NCBI GenBank assembly: GCA_019416935.1
Contig: DXWI01000026.1
Span: 1 to 8,262 of the forward strand
DNA length: 8,262 nt
DNA from: Clostridiales bacterium
GTDB taxonomy: Bacteria; Bacillota; Clostridia; Christensenellales; CAG-138
Reading direction: 5' to 3'
Shown: positions 1 through 4,655 of the stretch, piece after piece
Layout of the letters: each line of letters begins with the position of its first letter
How positions within the stretch are numbered: the first letter of the stretch is position 1
Made by a program: the position numbers and the translations under genes
Notes under the pieces: model-generated
The model's database searches: none
Told to the model about the DNA's origin: nothing
Seen by the model: only the letters and a program-made list of their open reading frames with translations

Positions 1-1
1 C

Positions 2-340
2 CCTAGTGGCTTGTCTATTTCCTATGCACTTTTGCAAACATCATTGTACGCCATCACGCTCCCCACAGTTTCGGTATCGGATCGCATTACCCTTTCGGCA
101 AACGGCGGCGATATTGATTTCTTGCTGTTGGACGTGGGAAACGCGCTCACCCTCGAAGCGAAAAATGGGAATATCAGCGGGACAGTTTTAGGAACATACG
201 AAGATTTCACCATTTCCTGCACCACAAAGAAGCGAGCGTGCAATCTGCCGGCTGAGGAGAAGGCAGAGGGCGGGAAGGCACTTTCTGTAACGGCCAATAA
301 CGGGGATGTTCGGATCGCGTTTGACAACGAGGCTTCTTAA
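2..340 (+). CDS. 3' end of a DUF4097-type beta-repeat protein (partial)
   Basis: The frame is open to the left edge with no convincing start, so only the C-terminal ~112 codons are present, ending in TAA at 338-340. The visible part is made of short beta-strand repeats with NG/GD turns: ANGGDIDF, AKNGNISG and TANNGDVRIAF. This is the look of the DUF4097 putative adhesin family, whose beta-helix-like domain carries repeated 'S/T-x-NG-D/N-I' strands. No catalytic motif is visible. The family often sits C-terminal to a membrane segment in Firmicutes proteins of unknown role, but the N-terminal part that would show this lies outside the window. No terminator follows. A separate promoter starts the next unit 29 bp downstream, so this gene is probably not part of the acyltransferase operon. 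The family call rests on the repeat pattern only. Confidence 0.65.
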   Translation, partial: PSGLSISYALLQTSLYAITLPTVSVSDRITLSANGGDIDFLLLDVGNALTLEAKNGNISGTVLGTYEDFTISCTTKKRACNLPAEEKAEGGKALSVTANNGDVRIAFDNEAS

Positions 341-368
341 GCGACGTCGTTGCAGGCAATATCGATAT

Positions 369-397
369 TTGACAGATAACTGGGCGCTTGTTAAAAT
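369..397 (+). promoter_or_regulatory. Sigma-A-type promoter for the acyltransferase operon
   Basis: TTGACA at 369-374 is a perfect -35 box. A 17-nt spacer (375-391) leads to TAAAAT at 392-397, one mismatch from TATAAT. Transcription should start near 404, just ahead of the ribosome binding site at 415-422. This gives a very short leader for the MBOAT-DHHW pair. Confidence 0.75.
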
Positions 398-414
398 GAT
401 AGCTGCTATTATAT

Positions 415-422
415 GGAGAAGG
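415..422 (+). promoter_or_regulatory. Ribosome binding site that leaves the MBOAT start ambiguous
   Basis: GGAGAAGG lies 4 nt before an in-frame TTG (427) and 13 nt before an in-frame ATG (436). Spacing alone leans slightly to TTG. The protein family normally begins M-V-F-S-S, which matches the ATG exactly. The two choices differ by three residues. Confidence 0.6.
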
Positions 423-435
423 AAATTTGTACCCC

Positions 436-1845
436 ATGGTATTTTCCAGCCTGGTGTTTCTGCTGCTGTTTTTGCCGCTGTTCCTGCTGTTGTATTTTGT
501 GAGCGAAAAACCGGCTTGGCGCAATGCGGTGCTCCTGCTGTTCTCCCTGCTGTTCTATGCGTGGGGCGAGCCCAAGTGGATCGTCTGCATGATCGGCGCC
601 ACGCTGATCAACTATGGCTGCGCGCTGTGGATGAGCAGACCGATGCGCCCGCTGTTTAAAAAACTCATTTTGGCGGTCGGCGTGGCCGCATCCCTGTTGG
701 CGCTGGTCTATTTTAAGTATGCATCGTTTCTGCTGACAAACGCTTCTGCGCTCCTGCATCAGGACTGGGCGATCCCGGTGGTTGCGCTGCCGATCGGTAT
801 CAGCTTTTACACGTTCCAAATCCTGACGTATACGGTCGATGTTTACCGCGGCAAGGCGGCTGTGCAGAAAAATCCCTTTCTGCTACTGCTGTACGTTTCC
901 TGCTTCCCGCAGTTGATTGCTGGACCGATCGTACAGTATGCCGATATCGAGGCGCAGCTTTGGCAGCGCAGCGTCCGCATGGCGGATTTTTCGGACGGCA
1001 TGGGCCGCTTTGCCGTCGGGCTCGGCAAAAAGGTGCTGCTTGCGAATCTGTGCGGCAAGATGGTGGAGCAGCTGCTGCCGGCGGGCGGGCAGCTTTCGGT
1101 TGCGGGAGCATGGCTTTCCGCGATCATGTATATGCTTCAGATTTATTTCGATTTTTCCGCTTACTCGGACATGGCGATTGGACTTGGCCGCGTGATGGGC
1201 TTTACCTATAAAGAAAACTTCAACTATCCGTATGTCTCGGACAGCGTTGGGGAGTTCTGGCGCAGATGGCATATTTCGCTCGGCAGCTTTTTTCGGGAAT
1301 ATGTCTATATTCCGCTGGGAGGAAACCGCGCAGGTACCGCAAAGACCATCCGGAATCTTCTGATCGTTTGGTGCCTGACCGGTTTTTGGCATGGCGCAAG
1401 CTGGAATTTCCTTCTCTGGGGACTCTACTACGGCGTTTGGATTGTCGCGGAGCGCTTCCTGTATCCCAAACTCCTGAGCCGTATGCCGAAAGCGGCGCGC
1501 GTTGCCGGAACGCTGCTGATCGTGCTGATCGGCTGGATTCTGTTCTATCATACGGATCTGTCGCTGGCCGGCGCACACATTGGCGCGCTCATCGGCATTG
1601 GCGCGGTCGGCCTGATCGATGCGAATGTGATGACCGTGCTTCAAACCTATACGGTGTTTCCGCTCCTTGCTGCCGTCTGCTGTCTGCCGCTGCTTCCCTG
1701 CATCAAAAGCGGACTGGAAAAAACGGCGCTCGGCGCGCGCGTAGCGCCCGTGACGGCGGTGCTGCTGCAAACGCTTGTACTTGCGCTTTCCGTGGTTTTT
1801 TTGGTTGGGCAGAGCTATAACCCGTTTATCTATTTCCGATTCTAG
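436..1845 (+). CDS. MBOAT-family membrane O-acyltransferase (AlgI-like)
   Basis: This is a polytopic membrane protein of 469 residues from ATG 436, a normal length for the AlgI/PatA/DltB-like MBOAT family. The N-terminus MVFSSLVFLLLFLP is typical of AlgI-type proteins. Diagnostic motifs are in order: SFYTFQILTYTVDVYRG, CFPQLIAGPIVQY, WRRWHISLG around residues 275-283, then FREYVYIPLGGNR and TGFWHGASWNFLLWG. The last holds the invariant catalytic-type His at 319. Family knowledge says these proteins move acyl groups, usually acetyl, across the cytoplasmic membrane onto an extracellular acceptor. The downstream DHHW gene starts 9 bp after the stop, so the two form an operon from the promoter at 369. 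The acceptor polymer cannot be read from the sequence. I chose ATG over the nearby TTG (427) on family N-terminus grounds. Confidence 0.93.
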   Translation: MVFSSLVFLLLFLPLFLLLYFVSEKPAWRNAVLLLFSLLFYAWGEPKWIVCMIGATLINYGCALWMSRPMRPLFKKLILAVGVAASLLALVYFKYASFLLTNASALLHQDWAIPVVALPIGISFYTFQILTYTVDVYRGKAAVQKNPFLLLLYVSCFPQLIAGPIVQYADIEAQLWQRSVRMADFSDGMGRFAVGLGKKVLLANLCGKMVEQLLPAGGQLSVAGAWLSAIMYMLQIYFDFSAYSDMAIGLGRVMGFTYKENFNYPYVSDSVGEFWRRWHISLGSFFREYVYIPLGGNRAGTAKTIRNLLIVWCLTGFWHGASWNFLLWGLYYGVWIVAERFLYPKLLSRMPKAARVAGTLLIVLIGWILFYHTDLSLAGAHIGALIGIGAVGLIDANVMTVLQTYTVFPLLAAVCCLPLLPCIKSGLEKTALGARVAPVTAVLLQTLVLALSVVFLVGQSYNPFIYFRF

Positions 1846-1854
1846 GGCCTTGCA

Positions 1855-3150
1855 ATGAAGCAGAAATTTGTATTTCTTGTGCAATATGGATGGATCCTGC
1901 TGCTCGCCCTGCTTGGCATTTTGACGCTTGTGACGGCGCCGGTGGAACCGCGTAGGGACGACGAGGAAAACCGGATGCTGGCAGGCGTGCCCGAATGCGG
2001 CACGGACTCCATTTTGGACGGCAGCTTCATGACGGGAGTGGAATCATGGCTGAGCGACGCGCTCATCGGCAGAACCGGCATGGTGAAGCTCTCCAACGCC
2101 ATACAAACCGCGTTCTGCGTGGAGGCGGAGGATGACTTGCAGGCGGGCGATCGGATGATGGAGGCGCTTCAGCAGGAAACGCTGACCACGCCCGCAACGG
2201 AGCAAGCCATGCCGCAGCAGACCGCGCAGCCGACGGCGAACCAAACGGCTGAGACCGAGCCGCAGGCGCAGGCGGGCGAAAGGCCTTCTATTGAGGAGAC
2301 AACCTTTTGGATACGGAAGAATGACGGTACGGTGCGGAATGTCTATCGTTTTCCCGTTGAAAATGTTGAGAATGCCGCTGAAATACTCAATCGATTCCGC
2401 GCATTGCTGCCGGAGAACGGCCATGTGATCTTTTCGGAAGTCCCAATCGCACAGACCGGAAACAGCTATCAGCGCGATCGGGAGAACAACGCGGCTTGGG
2501 GCAGCGACATGGAACAGCAGCTCCAGAGCATCGTCGACCCGGGCGTTGAGATCATCAATGCGTCGGAGGTGCTTCTCGATCCGTTGGAGCGCGGCGACAA
2601 GGTCTACTTTTCGGTGGATCACCACTGGACGCCGCTTGGCGCGCATGCCGTTTATTGCGCAATGATGGAGCGACTTGGCATGCTTTCCCTGCCATATGAT
2701 GAGTACCGGTATGTTGTTCGGCCGTTTAGAACGGCTACGATTGAGGTTATTGAGGCAATCCAACCGGTTGACAGCTATTTGGTGCAATCGCTCAGCCGGA
2801 TGAAACAGGTGCCCTATATGCGGTATTCCATCAACGGCTATATGGCCTACTTGGGAGGAACGCTTGGCCCATGGCGCCTGTTCCAAACCGGAAGCCATAC
2901 CGGGCGTACGGCGCTGCTCATTGGCGATTCGTACAGCAATACGCTGCTGCCCTTTTTGTTGCCGCATTACGATCGCGTGCTGATGACCGATCTGCGCCCC
3001 TCCTATTACGATGCGGAAAAAGCGGGCGCCAGCATTCGGGAGTATATGGACTATTACGGCGTTGAGGATGTTTATATCGTGCTGTGCTTTGCCACAAGCA
3101 TCAATTCCGCGTTCTTTGCGGATGGACGCATCACGGCACATCTTGATTGA
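1855..3150 (+). CDS. DHHW/AlgJ-AlgX-like SGNH protein, membrane-anchored
   Basis: The 431-residue product begins with a short basic start and a hydrophobic segment at about residues 11-28, which reads as an uncleaved signal anchor placing the rest outside the cell. A Q/T/A/P/E-rich linker covers about 106-145. The catalytic part carries DHHW at 255-258 (VDHHWTPLGAHA) and GDSYSN at 357-362. By analogy with AlgX/AlgJ, the likely triad is Asp255, His257 and Ser359, all present. DHHW proteins are regularly encoded next to MBOAT acyltransferases and are thought to complete O-acetylation of surface polysaccharides. Here the gene starts 9 bp after the MBOAT stop without a strong ribosome binding site, suggesting translational coupling. 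Polymer and regiospecificity are unknown. No convincing terminator follows: the hairpin GAGCG/CGCTC (3149-3171) is only 5 bp and has no U-tract. Confidence 0.88.
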   Translation: MKQKFVFLVQYGWILLLALLGILTLVTAPVEPRRDDEENRMLAGVPECGTDSILDGSFMTGVESWLSDALIGRTGMVKLSNAIQTAFCVEAEDDLQAGDRMMEALQQETLTTPATEQAMPQQTAQPTANQTAETEPQAQAGERPSIEETTFWIRKNDGTVRNVYRFPVENVENAAEILNRFRALLPENGHVIFSEVPIAQTGNSYQRDRENNAAWGSDMEQQLQSIVDPGVEIINASEVLLDPLERGDKVYFSVDHHWTPLGAHAVYCAMMERLGMLSLPYDEYRYVVRPFRTATIEVIEAIQPVDSYLVQSLSRMKQVPYMRYSINGYMAYLGGTLGPWRLFQTGSHTGRTALLIGDSYSNTLLPFLLPHYDRVLMTDLRPSYYDAEKAGASIREYMDYYGVEDVYIVLCFATSINSAFFADGRITAHLD

Positions 3151-3521
3151 GCGGTTTGGCTTTTGACGCTCGGGCCGCCTGCATATGAAAAGCGTGCATG
3201 CAGACGTTTGCATGCAACGGCAGTCTCCGGAATAGTCGGTCATTGGCATTTTAACAGCAGCCGGTTTGAAGGATGCTGGTATGGCAAATTAGATTTATCG
3301 GTGAAGTGCAGCAGCATCAATTTGCGAACACGCCGCGTTCCTGGGTATCCTGCTTGCCGCTATTGGGGAGACTGTTCAACCCTTTTTTGAAACGTTTTCT
3401 TGTCGCTTACGCAGTAAACGAAGCAATCGTATCTTGCAAGGCAGTAATAGCGCTCCTTTTTACATAGGCTTTCGAAAGGTGCTTTTGTTCTTATGCCGTA
3501 TGGAAGGCAGCTGCAATCGTT
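3151..3521. other. 371-bp stretch without a recognisable gene
   Basis: Short frames on the plus strand (3163-3390 and 3273-3467) have no convincing ribosome binding site and no family I recognise. The stretch looks more A/T-rich than the flanking genes from 3241 on. It contains two identical TGCATGCA palindromes (3195-3202 and 3209-3216) and a 10-bp perfect palindrome CTTTCGAAAG (3469-3478). It should contain the ends of both convergent transcripts, the DHHW operon from the left and the regulator from the right, yet no standard hairpin-plus-U-tract terminator is visible for either. Confidence 0.5.
3195..3216. repeat. Duplicated TGCATGCA palindrome
   Basis: TGCATGCA occurs at 3195-3202 and again at 3209-3216, with centres 14 bp apart. 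Each copy is self-complementary, so the pair can form alternative pairings, including one copy with the other. It lies 45 bp after the DHHW stop codon. The function is unknown; it could be a weak transcription-end structure or chance. Confidence 0.4.
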
Positions 3522-3944
3522 TCAAAAATCGGTCTTAGCAGCCTTCCTATGGCTGCTTTGGTCTGCAATCCCCGGTTTTGATGCACGATCCGCATGGCGG
3601 CAAAGCGCGTCAAACGTTTTTTCGCTCAGATCATGCTCAACCTTGCACGCGTCCTCCCGGGCGGTTTTTTCGTCTACACCAAGGTGAATAAAGAATGTCG
3701 TCAACCGTTTGTGGCGCTCGTATATGCGGTGCGCAATCTCCATACCTGCTGCGGTCAGAGAAATCAAGCCGTCCGCGTCCATCGCAATATATCCGTTTTC
3801 CCGCAGACGCTTTGTGGCATAGCTGACGCTCGGCTTTGTTACGCCCAATTGCTCCGCCACATCGATGGAGCGGATAAAGCCGTGCTTCTCCTTCATCATC
3901 AGCATCGCTTCCAGATAATCCTCGGCGGATTTTTGGATTTTCAT
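3522..3944 (-). CDS. DtxR/MntR-family metal-dependent transcriptional repressor
   Basis: A 140-residue protein from ATG 3944, almost the length of B. subtilis MntR. The N-terminal winged helix-turn-helix covers residues 1-70, with SIDVAEQLGVTKPSVSYATK as the helix-turn-helix and LRENGYIAMDADGLISLT as the wing. The dimerisation/metal domain follows: YERHKRLTTFFIHLGVDEKTAREDACKVEH. Aligned by eye with MntR, the metal ligands are Asp9, Glu12, His78, Glu103 and His104. Cys100 falls where MntR has Glu99 and DtxR/IdeR has Cys102. There is no C-terminal SH3-like domain, as in MntR. The last ~20 residues are polar and match nothing known to me. The gene is divergent from the feo operon, so the likely job is Fe(II)- or Mn(II)-dependent repression of feo and perhaps of itself. 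A TTG four codons upstream (3956) is also in frame, but it abuts the GAGAG purine run directly, so ATG is preferred. Confidence 0.88.
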   Translation of the reverse strand: MKIQKSAEDYLEAMLMMKEKHGFIRSIDVAEQLGVTKPSVSYATKRLRENGYIAMDADGLISLTAAGMEIAHRIYERHKRLTTFFIHLGVDEKTAREDACKVEHDLSEKTFDALCRHADRASKPGIADQSSHRKAAKTDF

Positions 3945-3977
3945 ATCATGTACCAACTCTCAATTTGATCTGTCCTC

Positions 3978-4006
3978 AGGTTAACACAGCTTCATTCTGA
4001 ATGCAA
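3978..4006 (-). promoter_or_regulatory. Possible promoter of the metalloregulator gene
   Basis: On the minus strand TTGCAT (4006-4001) and TAACCT (3983-3978) are separated by 17 nt, each matching consensus at three of six positions. The -10-like box overlaps a GGTTAA element, which would suit autoregulation. The assignment is weak and rests on spacing and position. Confidence 0.3.
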
Positions 4007-4074
4007 GGTCTTGCGCAGTTCATGAAAAGGGATTGACAAAACCGGTTAGAGGTGTTAAACTGCAAGCTGGTTAA
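3979..4074. promoter_or_regulatory. Three GGTTAR elements in the divergent regulator-feo region
   Basis: GGTTAA occurs at 3979-3984, GGTTAG at 4044-4049 and GGTTAA at 4069-4074. The last two sit in the longer direct repeat CnGGTTARrGG (4042-4052 and 4067-4077, 25 bp apart). They lie on the putative -10 of the regulator gene, between -35 and -10 of the feo promoter, and just past the predicted feo start. DtxR/IdeR operators are built from AGGTTAG/CTAACCT half-sites, so these are reasonable candidate half-sites. No complete DtxR-type dyad is present. The assignment is inference. Confidence 0.35.
4033..4061 (+). promoter_or_regulatory. Sigma-A-type promoter of the feo operon
   Basis: A perfect TTGACA (4033-4038), a 17-nt spacer and TAAACT (4056-4061) form a strong promoter. 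The spacer holds the perfect 8-bp palindrome AACCGGTT (4040-4047). Transcription should start near 4068, giving a leader of about 70 nt before feoA. I see no known riboswitch fold in that leader. Confidence 0.75.
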
Positions 4075-4139
4075 GGGGCTCGAACCGATGGACGCGATTT
4101 TCTGATCACGAATCGAGGATAAAAGCGGAGGAGGATACC

Positions 4140-4352
4140 ATGTTACCACTCACATTGGCGAATAAAGATGAGCCGGGCTTGATTCGGCATGTCGGCGGAA
4201 GTCCGGAGATGAAAAGGCACTTGGCGGATTTAGGTTTTGTTACAGGCACAGACATCACGGTCATTGCGGCGAATGGCGGAAATCTGATTGTATATATCAG
4301 GGATTCGCGCGTGGCCATCAGCCGCGAGTTGGCGAGTAAAATTATGATATAG
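4140..4352 (+). CDS. feoA: FeoA family protein, first copy
   Basis: A 70-residue SH3-like FeoA domain protein. The recognisable core is GSPEMKRHLADLGFVTGTDITVI followed by NGGNLIVYIRDSRVAISRELASKIMI, matching the family pattern in which 'RL.dLGl..G..v.v' is followed by 'g.p..v.v.g..ial....a..i'. A strong GGAGGAGG (4127-4134) sits 5 nt before the ATG. FeoA is a small cytosolic partner of the ferrous iron transporter FeoB, needed for or modulating transport. This copy lacks the second protein's basic residue cluster and is more diverged at its N-terminus (MLPLTLANKDEPG). The stop codon at 4350-4352 overlaps the ribosome binding site of the second feoA, so the two are tightly coupled. Confidence 0.9.
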   Translation: MLPLTLANKDEPGLIRHVGGSPEMKRHLADLGFVTGTDITVIAANGGNLIVYIRDSRVAISRELASKIMI

Positions 4353-4363
4353 GAGGCATGCGG

Positions 4364-4585
4364 ATGAAAACATTGCGCCAGACAAAGGTAGGGGAAACGG
4401 TTCGGGTTGTAAGGCTCCACGGCGAGGGTGCAGTGAAGCGGCGGATGATGGATATGGGGCTGACCAAGGGTGTGGAGGTCTATCTGAGAAAAGTGGCCCC
4501 GCTGGGCGATCCCTTGGAGATTACGGTGCGGGGCTATGAACTGTCCATTCGCAAGGAGGATGCGGAGAAAATTGAGGTTGAATAG
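4364..4585 (+). CDS. feoA: FeoA family protein, second copy
   Basis: A 73-residue FeoA domain protein: MKTLRQTKVGETVRVVRLHG, then GAVKRRMMDMGLTKGVEVYLRKVAPLGDPLEITVRGYELSIRKEDAEKIEV. The 'APLGDPLEI.VRGYELSIRK..A' block is the classic FeoA C-terminal signature, so this is the more canonical of the two copies. AGGAGG (4351-4356) lies 7 nt before ATG 4364 but only 1 nt before an in-frame ATG at 4358. I therefore chose 4364, which also gives the usual MKTL start. Two single-domain FeoA proteins ahead of FeoB is a common arrangement in anaerobic Firmicutes. How the two divide labour is not visible. Confidence 0.92.
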   Translation: MKTLRQTKVGETVRVVRLHGEGAVKRRMMDMGLTKGVEVYLRKVAPLGDPLEITVRGYELSIRKEDAEKIEVE

Positions 4586-4621
4586 AAACCGATGGTGGCC
4601 GACCTTATTTTTTAGGCTAGT

Positions 4622-4639
4622 GGTTAAAGATATCTAACC
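4622..4639. repeat. GGTTA-N8-TAACC inverted repeat ahead of feoB
   Basis: GGTTA (4622-4626) and TAACC (4635-4639) form perfect inverted arms around an 8-nt centre. Overlapping this is the palindrome AGATATCT (4628-4635), offset by one base. It lies in the 70-bp feoA-feoB gap, ending 16 bp before the feoB ATG. The arms repeat the GGTTA element seen upstream of the operon. It could be an internal operator or an RNA hairpin near the ribosome binding site. The arm spacing is wider than in a standard DtxR operator. Confidence 0.45.
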
Positions 4640-4655
4640 GAGAAAGAGAGGGAAT

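Noticed and set aside
342..349. Palindrome CGACGTCG just after the first partial gene, considered as a terminator
   Set aside because: Only 8 bp without a loop or U-tract; it cannot form a useful hairpin.
883..1884. Long minus-strand open frame (333 codons) opposite the MBOAT gene
   Set aside because: It is antisense to a gene with clear MBOAT motifs, its product is rich in R/H/Q without a recognisable domain, and it has no supporting ribosome binding site.
2044..3249. Long minus-strand open frame (401 codons) opposite the DHHW gene
   Set aside because: The plus strand carries the DHHW and GDS motifs in order. The antisense product has shadow composition with no domain, typical of GC-rich codon position bias.
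4075..4086. GGGGCTCGAACC in the feo leader, identical to 12 bases of the T arms of the tRNA-Gly and tRNA-Lys genes (8099-8110, 8204-8215)
   Set aside because: It looked like a tRNA fragment or attachment-site remnant, but the flanking bases do not pair as a T stem and no acceptor or anticodon arm follows. No integrase is nearby. Probably chance.
4068..4139. Possible riboswitch in the feo leader
   Set aside because: The leader is only about 70 nt, shows one weak 5-bp stem (CGATT/AATCG) and no conserved riboswitch core that I recognise.
4566..4616. Possible terminator after the second feoA, because of the T-rich run near 4605-4613
   Set aside because: Only 3-bp pairing (GGT/ACC) precedes the T-rich run, too weak for a terminator, and feoB needs read-through from the same promoter.
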